A stretch of 48,149 bases of DNA from NCBI GenBank assembly GCA_903927185.1, contig CAIYLW010000097.1, positions 1-48,149 of the forward strand. The letters are read 5' to 3'. Under the pieces are notes generated by a model. That model saw only the letters and a program-made list of their open reading frames with translations, ran no database searches and was not told the origin of the DNA. A program made the position numbers and the translations under genes. This DNA is from an uncultured Bacteroidota bacterium (GTDB lineage: Bacteria > Bacteroidota > Bacteroidia > Chitinophagales > Chitinophagaceae). Shown here piece after piece: positions 1-7,883 of this stretch (its first letter is position 1; the number at the start of each line of letters is the position of its first letter).

Positions 1-79
1 ATTAAAAATCAATCAGTTATATATGATTTTGTTATATTTTCATTAAATATTCTTTATTTTGTCACGAAATCATCTAAAT

Positions 80-2974
80 ATGAAGCATTTAAAATCAATA
101 TTCTTGCTTTTAGCAATTGTTCTTTTTGCGCAAATTTCATTTGCTCAGGTGAAAACAATTAGCGGAACAGTGAAAGATAGTAAAGGTCAAGGCCTTGAAG
201 GAGCTGTCATAAAAATTAAGAATAAAACAACCACAAGTACAGCTGATAAATCTGGAGCATTTTCAATTGCAGTTGGCAATAAAGATATTTTGTTAATCAG
301 TTCTGTTGGTTTTCAATCAACAACTGTAAAAGCAGATGCAGCTAATTTTGCTATTGTTTTAGCAGAAGAAACTAAAGAATTACAAGAAGTAGTTTTATTA
401 GGTAGTAGAAGAGGTGGAAGAGTTAAAACCGAATCACCTGTTCCGGTTGATGTAATTAATATGAATGCTGTTGGTCAAAATACGGCTCGTGCCGATTTGG
501 CTTCACAATTAAATATGGCAGTTCCTTCATTCAATTATAATAAACAAAGTGGTGCTGATGGTTCAGATGCAATTGACTTTGCTAGTTTAAGAGGATTGGG
601 ATTTGATCAGACTTTAGTGTTAATTAATGGGAAACGCAGACATTTATCTGCTTTTGTAAACGAATTTGGAACACGCGGAAGAGGAAATAGTGGAACAGAT
701 TTAAATGCGATTCCTGAAGCTGCTATTGATAGAGTAGAGATTTTAAGAGATGGAGCATCTGCACAATACGGTTCTGATGCTATTGCAGGTGTCATTAATA
801 TCATTCTAAAAAAGGATGTGAAAAAATTCACTGTGAATGCTGGGTATAGTGGATATTATGATCACAAATACAATACTTTGAATAATGTAAATCCTTCGCA
901 ATATTATACGGGCAATCAGTTAGATGGTAGGACTTTTAATTTTGGTATTAACTATGGGTTGCCAATTGGGAAAAATGGGGGCTTCATTAATTTTGGAGCT
1001 AATTTTTTAAATCAAGGCAAAACATTTAGAGCATTGCCCGATACCAACTTTACAACAAACCCAAATTCACAAACAGTTGCACCTTATATAGCTGAATATA
1101 GAAGAGCATTTGGTGATGGATCAGTTACTACAGGTGGTGCAATGTTCAATGCAGAAATTCCATTAGCAGGAACAAAAACTACTTTCTATTCTTTCGGTGG
1201 ATATAACTATAAGCATTCAAATGTGTATGCATGGTCAAGAAATTTTTCAGATCATCCTGAAAAATTTCCAACAGATGCAAATGGAAATTTAATTTTTGTT
1301 CCAGGTATCATGCATGAAATTGATCCATCTGGTAGTACTGTAAATCCAGCTAATGTTTATTATAATCCTCAGGAAGATGTCTATATTAAAGATGTTTCTC
1401 TTTCTTTTGGATTTAAGGGAACTAGTAAAACTGGTTGGGATTGGGATTTAAGTAATGTGGTTGGGTATAATGATTTCCATTATTTTGGAAACAATACTTT
1501 TAATGCAACTCTTGCAAACCCTGCTGCTAAAACACGTTTCGATGATGGAGGGTTTAGCTTTTTACAAAACACCACTAACTACGATATCAGTAAACGTTAT
1601 AATAGTATTGCACAGGGTTTAACATTATCCTTCGGTGCTGAATTCCGTTATGAGCAATACAAAATATATAAAGGAGAAGATGATTCTTGGGGTTATACAG
1701 TTGCACAAAGAAATTTCCCAAATGTTGGAGAAACTAGAGATATTGCTTCTGGTTCACAGGGCTTCCCTGGTTTTAGACCAACAGATGTAGTAAATGCAAC
1801 AAGAACAAATTTGGGTGGTTATGCAAATGCTGCAATTGATCTTACAAAACAATGGTTAGTTGATGCCGCAGTTCGATTAGAAAATTATTCGGATTTTGGT
1901 TTTGTAAATACTTATAAACTAGCATCACGTTATAAAGTAACTGATAATTTTAATTTACGCGGTTCAGTAAGTACAGGGTTTAGAGCTCCTTCATTACAAC
2001 AAATTAATTTCAGTAATATTAATACCAATATCGTTGCTGGAAGTTTGCAATATATATGGTTAGCTCCTAATACAAGTCCAGTTGCAAAAGCTGCCGGCAT
2101 ACCAAAATTAAAACAGGAGACTTCTGTAAACGGAAGTTTGGGCTTCGCATACAAACCAGTTAAAAATTTAACCATCACTGTAGATGGTTATTGGATTCAA
2201 ATTAAAGACAGGGTAATTTTCTCTGGCCAATTCAATGCTGGCCTTCCTGCTTTAGCTCCCTATATGCCAGTAGTTTCACCTCCACTTAACTCAGTTCAGT
2301 TCTTTGCAAATGCAGTGAATACTACTAACACAGGACTTGACATTGTTTTTGATTATACTAAGAAATGGGGTAAGAATGGCTTTAAAGCTTTGTTAGCTGG
2401 AAACTTGCAGAATATAAGTATCGACAAAATTAATATTCCTGCTCCTTTGAATACTAACTATTATGATCAGCAAACTTTCTTTAGTACAAGAGAGCAGTCC
2501 TTCTTAATTGCATCTGCACCTAAATCTAAATTCTCATTATTACTAGAGTACACTGCTGATAAGGTAACTTTTGGTACACACCTTACTTATTTTGGTAAAT
2601 TAACTACGAAAGGATATGGTTATGCAAGCTTACCGAATGCTGCAGCAGGTGGACCTGGCGGTACAGGAATTTCTGATGCTGGATTAGGTTATGATCCATA
2701 TGTAACAACTGATAATGGAAATTCTGTAGTACCAGAAAATTTCATTTATAATGGTAAACTGACTACTGATCTTTATACTTCTTTTCAATTAAGTAAAGGA
2801 GTATCTTGGGTACTAGGCGTTGACAATATTTTCAATGTGCATCCAGATATCTCTGCAACTGCTGGCGCGAAGATGAGTTCTTGGGGAGATAGCGAATCAG
2901 GCGGACCATTTGATGCTGTTCAAATGGGATATAATGGTATGAGACTTTTTAGTCGAGTAGTATTACGATTCTAA
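80..2974 (+). CDS. TonB-dependent outer-membrane receptor (SusC/CirA type)
   Basis: Outer-membrane active-transport receptor of 964 aa; the ligand cannot be told from sequence. A signal peptide (MKHLKSIFLLLAIVLFAQ..., cleavage near FAQ) is followed by a CarboxypepD_reg-like domain (about residues 24-105, starting ISGTVKDSKGQGLEGA), a plug domain (about 110-250, with RVEILRDGASAQYGSDAIAG, the usual end of the TonB plug) and a long beta-barrel ending in the aromatic residue F (SRVVLRF), as outer-membrane barrels do. The open frame extends to a TTG at 59, but the ATG at 80 begins the signal peptide exactly and is preferred. No SusD-like partner follows, so it is not a standard polysaccharide-utilisation pair. 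The gene stands alone, closed by a strong hairpin shared with the convergent gene. Confidence 0.93.
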   Translation: MKHLKSIFLLLAIVLFAQISFAQVKTISGTVKDSKGQGLEGAVIKIKNKTTTSTADKSGAFSIAVGNKDILLISSVGFQSTTVKADAANFAIVLAEETKELQEVVLLGSRRGGRVKTESPVPVDVINMNAVGQNTARADLASQLNMAVPSFNYNKQSGADGSDAIDFASLRGLGFDQTLVLINGKRRHLSAFVNEFGTRGRGNSGTDLNAIPEAAIDRVEILRDGASAQYGSDAIAGVINIILKKDVKKFTVNAGYSGYYDHKYNTLNNVNPSQYYTGNQLDGRTFNFGINYGLPIGKNGGFINFGANFLNQGKTFRALPDTNFTTNPNSQTVAPYIAEYRRAFGDGSVTTGGAMFNAEIPLAGTKTTFYSFGGYNYKHSNVYAWSRNFSDHPEKFPTDANGNLIFVPGIMHEIDPSGSTVNPANVYYNPQEDVYIKDVSLSFGFKGTSKTGWDWDLSNVVGYNDFHYFGNNTFNATLANPAAKTRFDDGGFSFLQNTTNYDISKRYNSIAQGLTLSFGAEFRYEQYKIYKGEDDSWGYTVAQRNFPNVGETRDIASGSQGFPGFRPTDVVNATRTNLGGYANAAIDLTKQWLVDAAVRLENYSDFGFVNTYKLASRYKVTDNFNLRGSVSTGFRAPSLQQINFSNINTNIVAGSLQYIWLAPNTSPVAKAAGIPKLKQETSVNGSLGFAYKPVKNLTITVDGYWIQIKDRVIFSGQFNAGLPALAPYMPVVSPPLNSVQFFANAVNTTNTGLDIVFDYTKKWGKNGFKALLAGNLQNISIDKINIPAPLNTNYYDQQTFFSTREQSFLIASAPKSKFSLLLEYTADKVTFGTHLTYFGKLTTKGYGYASLPNAAAGGPGGTGISDAGLGYDPYVTTDNGNSVVPENFIYNGKLTTDLYTSFQLSKGVSWVLGVDNIFNVHPDISATAGAKMSSWGDSESGGPFDAVQMGYNGMRLFSRVVLRF

Positions 2975-2996
2975 TATTAATATGCTTTCAATAATT

Positions 2997-3029
2997 AAAA
3001 AGCCGGATCAAATTTGATCCGGCTTTTTT
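2997..3029. terminator. Bidirectional rho-independent terminator
   Basis: Perfect inverted repeat AGCCGGATCAAA / TTTGATCCGGCT, preceded by A residues and followed by six T residues, so it works on both strands. It lies between the convergent TonB receptor (ends 2974) and the methyltransferase (ends 3037). Confidence 0.9.
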
Positions 3030-3036
3030 GTATCTT

Positions 3037-3966
3037 TTATTTTAATAAAGATTGAAGTGTTTGAATGTCTTCGGGTGTTGTTCTGCAGCAACCCCCAATT
3101 ATTTTTGCTCCAGCAGCATGCCATTTTTTTGCATCATCAATAAAGCGACTATTTTGATGGGTTCCGGATAGCCAGCATTTAGTTATTGGATCATAAATCT
3201 CACCTTTATTTGGGTAAACTAATATGAGTTTTGAAGAAGCTATTGCGGCAATTTTGATTAAGGACTCAATGAATTGAGGCGAGGTACAATTAATACCCAC
3301 AGCAATAATTTGTGGGGAATCGTTTAATAATGCAACTGCTTCTGATAAAAGTTCACCACTACTTAAATGCATTTCGTCTTTGCAACTAAAACTTATCCAA
3401 GCTTGAATAGATGGAAACTCAAGAAATAATTCCTTTAGTGCTATGGCTTCGTCAATACAAGGGATAGTTTCGCAGGCAATTAAATCAGCTCCTGTTTCAA
3501 CCAAAATTTTCAATCGATATCTATGAAAGGTTTTAAGGTCTTCAATACTTACTCCATAGTTTCCTCTATATTCTGAACCATCTGCTAAGGAAGCGCCATA
3601 TGGGCCTACAGAAGCAGCCACCAGTGGTTTCTGCTTAAAACTCTTCATTTTTATGGCATCTTCTCTTGCTTCAAAAGCCAAAACCACACTGTGTTTCATT
3701 AATTTAATAGCATCCTCTTTTGTATAACCCTGTTTTGTAAAACCATCAAAACTAGCTTGGTAACTTGCTGTTGTAATCACATCTGCCCCCGCCATCAAGT
3801 AATCAAAATGTACACTTTGAATAAGCTTTGGATCTTCTTTCAAAATCTTTGCCGACCACAAGGCATGATTCAAATCTGCACCCCTGCTTTCTAATTCAGT
3901 TGCCATCGCACCATCTAATACTACAAATCCTTTTTCGCAAATAAAAGGGTAAAATACATTTTCCAT
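3037..3966 (-). CDS. mmuM: Homocysteine S-methyltransferase (MmuM-like)
   Basis: Zinc-dependent enzyme of 309 aa that transfers a methyl group from S-methylmethionine or S-adenosylmethionine to homocysteine, giving methionine. It follows the MmuM pattern closely: LDGAMATELESRG near the N-terminus, ITTASYQASF, VGPYGASLADGSEYRG, GINCTSP and GGCCRTTPEDI at the C-terminus. The three zinc-ligand cysteines are C227, C293 and C294. The frame can be extended to a TTG at 3987, but the ATG at 3966 fits the family start. It is cytoplasmic (no signal peptide). It is divergent from the SAM hydrolase gene at 4090, and an APC permease lies beyond that. E. coli mmuM is paired with an APC-superfamily S-methylmethionine permease, so a sulfonium-related role for the locus is plausible but unproven. 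Confidence 0.9.
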   Translation of the reverse strand: MENVFYPFICEKGFVVLDGAMATELESRGADLNHALWSAKILKEDPKLIQSVHFDYLMAGADVITTASYQASFDGFTKQGYTKEDAIKLMKHSVVLAFEAREDAIKMKSFKQKPLVAASVGPYGASLADGSEYRGNYGVSIEDLKTFHRYRLKILVETGADLIACETIPCIDEAIALKELFLEFPSIQAWISFSCKDEMHLSSGELLSEAVALLNDSPQIIAVGINCTSPQFIESLIKIAAIASSKLILVYPNKGEIYDPITKCWLSGTHQNSRFIDDAKKWHAAGAKIIGGCCRTTPEDIQTLQSLLK

Positions 3967-4089
3967 TAATAAAAATTCAACCTGCAATTTAGGAATTGTA
4001 AATCCCCAGAATAAAAATCATTTTTTATGATGTGCAAAACAGCGGTTAAATTTACTTTCCAGTTATATTTAAAATATTAAATTCCCAAT

Positions 4090-4998
4090 ATGCAGTTTAA
4101 GAAATTTACGTTAGTTTTTATACTCAGCTTTTTAATATCCAACTTGTTTGCTCAAAATAAAACCGTAGTATTTCAGTCGGATTTCGGTTTGAAAGATGGA
4201 GCAGTTTCTGCAATGAAGGGTGTGGCAATGGGCGTAGCACCTGATTTAAAGCTATACGATTTAACACATGAGATACCTGCTTATAATATTTGGGAAGCTG
4301 CTTATCGATTAGAACAAACTGTACCGTATTGGCCTGCAGGAACAGTATTTGTATCAGTGGTAGATCCGGGAGTTGGCACTAATCGCAAATCGGTAGTTGT
4401 AAAAACCAAGACCGGACATTTTATTGTAACACCAGATAATGGAACCCTTACATTGATCGCTTCATCATTAGGAATTGCAGAAAGAAGAGAAATTAATGAA
4501 GCTGTCAATAGAAGAAATGGGTCACAGAAATCCTATACTTTTCACGGAAGAGATGTATATGCTTTTACCGCAGCTAGATTAGCATCAGGAACCATCACAT
4601 ATGATCAAGTGGGAACTTTATTGCCGAATGAAGTAGTTACCATTCCTTATCAGAAAGCTATAAAGCAAGGTAATCAGTTAAAAGGAAATATTACCATTTT
4701 GGATATTCAATATGGTAATGTATGGACTAATATACCTGCAGAAATGGTGCAGCAAATAAATTTAAAATACGGACAAAATCTTGGCATCCGAATTTTTCAT
4801 AAAGGGGTAAAAGTTTGGGAAGGTCAAGCTCCTTATTGCGAGACCTTTGGAGCAGTAGCAAAAGGTAAACCACTTGTTTATTTAAATAGCTTGATGCAAT
4901 TATCAATTGCATTAAACATGGGAAGTTTCGCTGATACCTATCATGTGAGCAGCGGAAGTGAATGGAGTATTAACGTAAATGCAATCGATAAAAAATAG
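4090..4998 (+). CDS. Exported SAM hydrolase (SAM hydroxide adenosyltransferase, DUF62 family)
   Basis: Member of the DUF62/fluorinase-like family, which cleaves S-adenosylmethionine; most members use water and release adenosine and methionine. Family motifs are clear: FQSDFGLKDG (D31), VDPGVGTNRK (D92 and R99), TPDNGTLT and FHGRDVYAF (H152). D92, R99 and H152 match the Asp-Arg-His set of the hydrolases rather than the halogenases. Unusually, the protein starts with a convincing signal peptide (MQFKKFTLVFILSFLISNLFAQ), so it should act in the periplasm or outside, where SAM is not expected. The 302-aa length allows for the family's two domains after the signal. The gene ends directly against the convergent permease gene with no spacer, and it is divergent from mmuM. 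Family assignment is confident; the substrate in that compartment is uncertain. Confidence 0.87.
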   Translation: MQFKKFTLVFILSFLISNLFAQNKTVVFQSDFGLKDGAVSAMKGVAMGVAPDLKLYDLTHEIPAYNIWEAAYRLEQTVPYWPAGTVFVSVVDPGVGTNRKSVVVKTKTGHFIVTPDNGTLTLIASSLGIAERREINEAVNRRNGSQKSYTFHGRDVYAFTAARLASGTITYDQVGTLLPNEVVTIPYQKAIKQGNQLKGNITILDIQYGNVWTNIPAEMVQQINLKYGQNLGIRIFHKGVKVWEGQAPYCETFGAVAKGKPLVYLNSLMQLSIALNMGSFADTYHVSSGSEWSINVNAIDKK

Positions 4999-6411
4999 CT
5001 AGGCTTTCTTTTTCGAAAAATAATAAATGGGAATTCCTATACATGTAATTATTGTTCCAAGTAAGGAATTGATGATGGGTGTTGTTCCATTTTTATAATT
5101 AGTAATATCCGTATAGAGTGTAGAACATAGAAAGAAAGCAACAAAAACTACAAAGAGTAAAGGTACTATTGGGTATCCCCAAACTTTATAAAAACGGGGA
5201 GTATCGTGCAATTTTTTTCGAAGTAAAAAAACGCCAAGAGTGCTCATACCATAGAAAAACCAGCTAACAAAAATGAGCATATCAGTCAACATATCAAAAG
5301 AACCGCTGAATATAAGAACACAGGTCCAGATAGCATTTAATATCAAGGCATTTCCAGGTGTGTTGAATTTTTTTTGAGGTTTACCAGCCCAAGCAAACCA
5401 TCGATTTTCTTCGCTCATTGCATAAGTCACTCTTGCTGTTGCAAGTACATTTGAATTGGTTGTTCCAAGTGTGGAGAGCATAACCATTGCAGCAATTATT
5501 CCACCTCCAATGAGTCCCCATGTTATTGTAGCAGAATCAGAAGCTACAAAAGGTGAAGCTGCCATTTTATCGATAGGTAAAACGTAGATATAAGCAAGGT
5601 TTACCAATACATAAATAACTATACAAAAACTTAAGCCCAAGAAAAGACTTTTCGGAATATTTTTTTGAGGGTCTTTTATTTCACCTGCAACAAACGTAAT
5701 ATTATTCCATCCGTCATAAGCCCAGAATGCACCTGCGATGGCAGCCATATAGGCACTCACCAATACCCAACCATGTGGCATACTAGGCATAGAAGTAACA
5801 ATATTATGTAAGCTCCCTTTACCAGAAAATAAAATGCCACCAATTAAAAGTACGATGGCTATTGCTTTTAATGAGGTAAGAACTCTTTGTAAAGCACCGC
5901 TATAAGAAACACTTAAATAATTAACTAGCGTTAATAATACTATCAGTAAAACGGTTAAAATTTTTACGCCAAAATTTTCAAGGGGATAAATATTACCTAC
6001 GAATGGAATGTGAAAAAAAATTGTTTTTTCAATGGCAGCACTAAAATGAGGTAGCTCTACAAAATAATTGGTGTATTGTGAAAATACGTAAGCTATAGAA
6101 GCGTTACCAGCAGTATTAAAAACCGCAAAAGATGCCCATCCATACAGAAATGCAAAAGCGTCGCCATACATTTTTTTAAAGAAAACGTATTGTCCGCCTG
6201 TTTCAGGAAACATGGCAGCAACTTCTGCATTACTCAAAGCACCAAAAAGGGTTATGATTCCGGCAACGATCCAAACACTAATAAGTAAAATTGGTGAACC
6301 CAATTGTGATGCCATCAATGCAGGTTTCATAAAAATGCCTGATCCGATTACGCCGCCAATAACAAGCGCGATTGTTGTGTTTAGTGATAAACTTCTTTTG
6401 AATCCACTCAT
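4999..6411 (-). CDS. APC-family amino acid permease
   Basis: Inner-membrane secondary transporter of 470 aa with about 12 hydrophobic segments. The N-terminal LNTTIALVIGGVIGSGIF carries the G-S-G-I-F substrate-backbone motif of TM1 in APC-superfamily amino acid transporters. SNAEVAAMFPETGGQYVF, FWAYDGWNNITFVAGEIKDP and the late TM segments fit the LAT/SteT-like subgroup. The substrate is not predictable. Its ATG overlaps the stop of the Rieske oxygenase gene by 4 bases (ATGA), so the two are translationally coupled and the oxygenase gene comes first in the transcript. The pairing suggests that the permease imports the oxygenase substrate, probably an amino acid or methylated amine. Confidence 0.92.
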   Translation of the reverse strand: MSGFKRSLSLNTTIALVIGGVIGSGIFMKPALMASQLGSPILLISVWIVAGIITLFGALSNAEVAAMFPETGGQYVFFKKMYGDAFAFLYGWASFAVFNTAGNASIAYVFSQYTNYFVELPHFSAAIEKTIFFHIPFVGNIYPLENFGVKILTVLLIVLLTLVNYLSVSYSGALQRVLTSLKAIAIVLLIGGILFSGKGSLHNIVTSMPSMPHGWVLVSAYMAAIAGAFWAYDGWNNITFVAGEIKDPQKNIPKSLFLGLSFCIVIYVLVNLAYIYVLPIDKMAASPFVASDSATITWGLIGGGIIAAMVMLSTLGTTNSNVLATARVTYAMSEENRWFAWAGKPQKKFNTPGNALILNAIWTCVLIFSGSFDMLTDMLIFVSWFFYGMSTLGVFLLRKKLHDTPRFYKVWGYPIVPLLFVVFVAFFLCSTLYTDITNYKNGTTPIINSLLGTIITCIGIPIYYFSKKKA

Positions 6412-7493
6412 GAGTTCAAAGATTCAGCGAGCAATGTATGAAAATGATGAGTCCCCTGCTCTCTATTCACAGCATACCTACCATGTTTATAAAATCGAGA
6501 ACGGATACCACGTTGAACATTTTCCACCACTTCTTCATCTTCTGCTTCAACTGTTGTTAATCCATTTCCAGCACCTTGATCTAATTTAGAAGCGTCATAC
6601 ACAAATGTTAGAAAACGAACTTTTGTAGTTGATTCAGTTTGAGGTTCAATGATATTTAATGATAATCCCCAGGGATAAAAATTGAACATCATATTAGGGT
6701 ATACCCAAAAATAAAATGCAGCTACTTGTTTGCCATAGTATTTACTTTCTGTAGGAATTTCAAAAGCACTAACACCTTCTTTTGCAATACCAACCTGTAG
6801 ATTTGAATATTTAAATATTTCTGTAGTATAATTTTTAAATTCAATTACGGCATTCAATGTTGGATGTACAAATGGAATATGAAATCCTTCGAGATAGTTT
6901 TCACAGTAAAGTGCCCAGTTGGCATTAACCATAAATTCATTACAAAGATCCTGTCGGTATTCCATCTTATCTAGAGGTAGCCAACCAATAATTTCTTGCA
7001 TTTCTTTAAAAAAATCAGCTACTGGAAAAATAGGATTCAAACTGGTGAACAAAAGTTTACCCCATTCAAAAAGCGGTAACTGTTTTAAATGATTATTCTC
7101 TGGAATGAAATTTTCAACTTCATTAAATTCAGGCATCGAGATGAAACGGCCATTTAAATGAAATAAACGTCCGTGATATTTACAACGAAGTTGATTTATT
7201 TTGCAAGACTCATATACCATTAAATTTCCACGGTGGTTACATACATTCGACAAACAATGTAATTTGTTTTCTTTATCTCTAGTAATAACTAAAGGCTCGT
7301 TGATATAATTTTCTAATAAGTTTAAGGGATACGCAGACCCAGTTTCCTTCACTTGGTCAGAGTGGCCAATATACTGCCAGCTAGGTACAAATATTTTTTC
7401 TTTTGCCAATTCAAAATACTGTCGATCAATGTAAAACTCCTTTGCAATCGTTTTTGCCCTGGCAATATTAGGGTCGATATAAAATCCAGACAT
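6408..7493 (-). CDS. Rieske 2Fe-2S non-heme iron oxygenase, alpha subunit
   Basis: Catalytic subunit (361 aa) of an aromatic-ring-hydroxylating/choline-monooxygenase type oxygenase. The Rieske site is C85-N-H87 ... C104-K-Y-H107 (CNHRGN and CKYHG). The mononuclear iron site is in CENYLEGFHIPFVHPTLN, with H205 and H210 and the bridging acid E202. This segment resembles choline monooxygenase and related quaternary-amine demethylases more than naphthalene-type dioxygenases, but substrate assignment by eye is weak. No ferredoxin or reductase gene is nearby, so electrons must come from a partner encoded elsewhere. It is the first gene of a two-gene unit with the APC permease (4-base overlap). The ATG at 7493 is the natural start; a palindrome-rich spacer lies upstream. 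Confidence 0.9.
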   Translation of the reverse strand: MSGFYIDPNIARAKTIAKEFYIDRQYFELAKEKIFVPSWQYIGHSDQVKETGSAYPLNLLENYINEPLVITRDKENKLHCLSNVCNHRGNLMVYESCKINQLRCKYHGRLFHLNGRFISMPEFNEVENFIPENNHLKQLPLFEWGKLLFTSLNPIFPVADFFKEMQEIIGWLPLDKMEYRQDLCNEFMVNANWALYCENYLEGFHIPFVHPTLNAVIEFKNYTTEIFKYSNLQVGIAKEGVSAFEIPTESKYYGKQVAAFYFWVYPNMMFNFYPWGLSLNIIEPQTESTTKVRFLTFVYDASKLDQGAGNGLTTVEAEDEEVVENVQRGIRSRFYKHGRYAVNREQGTHHFHTLLAESLNS

Positions 7494-7573
7494 GAAAAAT
7501 TATTTGTTTAAATGTAGGAGATTTAATGGATATTAATTGACAATGATGATCTGTGAAGTAAACTATGTTGTAA

Positions 7574-7585
7574 GGGCTAAAGCCC
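7574..7585. repeat. Short palindrome GGGCTAAAGCCC (inverted copy)
   Basis: 12-nt imperfect palindrome, the exact reverse complement of GGGCTTTAGCCC found at 7806-7817 and 29943-29954. It belongs to the palindrome cluster filling the 390-nt gap between the Rieske gene start (7493) and the YVTN gene end (7884). Confidence 0.8.
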
Positions 7586-7603
7586 GAGTTGTTTACTGAC
7601 TTC

Positions 7604-7629
7604 TAACCCCAGCCTAAAGGCCGAGGTTA
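7604..7629. repeat. Imperfect palindrome of the GGCTnnAGCC type
   Basis: Outer arms TAACC / GGTTA and inner arms GCCT / AGGC enclose an AA centre, with small mismatches between them. It has the same architecture as the elements at 7765 and 7840: an outer AT-richer stem and a GCC-rich core. Confidence 0.7.
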
Positions 7630-7685
7630 ACATCTCTTGATAAAAGAACTAAGTATCAGCGTAAGCCAAGTAATTAGTCTAGAAT

Positions 7686-7782
7686 AATTTATTCGTAAAA
7701 CATAATAATCCAATGTTTCAGCCAAGTGAATTGCCTTAATTAATTTATTGATAAAACATATTAACCCTAGGCTTCAGCCTAG
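7686..7782 (+). repeat. Imperfect direct repeat, 41-nt units offset by 56 nt
   Basis: Unit 1 (7686-7726) and unit 2 (7742-7782) share AATTTATT, then two variable bases, TAAAACATA, a variable stretch, TTCAGCC and a terminal AG at an identical offset of 56. Unit 2 carries the perfect palindrome at 7765-7784; in unit 1 the left arm of the palindrome has decayed. Unit 1 therefore looks like a degenerate older copy. Confidence 0.7.
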
Positions 7783-7817
7783 GGGCTAGGATAACTGATA
7801 ATATTGGGCTTTAGCCC
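7765..7817. repeat. Palindrome doublet, copy 1
   Basis: A 20-nt palindrome CCCTAGGCTTCAGCCTAGGG (7765-7784; 9-bp perfect stem, TC loop), a 21-nt spacer, and a 12-nt palindrome GGGCTTTAGCCC (7806-7817). The same two palindromes in the same order and with the same 21-nt spacing recur at 29902-29954, in an unrelated intergenic gap. The architecture resembles REP/BIME-type repeats, but no RAYT transposase gene is present in the window. Confidence 0.85.
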
Positions 7818-7833
7818 TTACTGCTATTCATTC

Positions 7834-7865
7834 AAAAAAAATCCCCAGCTTGAAGGCTGAGGATT
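7834..7865 (-). terminator. Rho-independent terminator of the RND operon (repeat-derived)
   Basis: Read on the minus strand: a hairpin AATCCtCAGCcTTCAaGCTGgGGATT followed by eight T residues, just after the YVTN gene stop at 7884. The hairpin core is of the same GGCTnnAGCC style as the neighbouring repeats, so a repeat copy seems to serve as terminator. Confidence 0.8.
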
Positions 7866-7883
7866 ACTATTTCTAAAATTGAT

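Noticed and set aside
59..79. TTG start for the TonB receptor, 7 codons upstream.
   Set aside because: The ATG at 80 begins the signal peptide. Comparable upstream TTG/GTG extensions were rejected for mmuM, the TolC-like gene, ilvC, ilvN, the helical-repeat protein and the amidohydrolase, and an upstream ATG for the GH43 gene.
6212..6589. 125-codon plus-strand ORF overlapping the permease/oxygenase junction.
   Set aside because: Antisense to two well-supported coupled genes, with no recognisable sequence.
7494..7883. Palindrome cluster considered as a CRISPR array.
   Set aside because: Units are unequal, palindromes differ in sequence and size, spacing is irregular apart from the doublet, and no cas genes are present.
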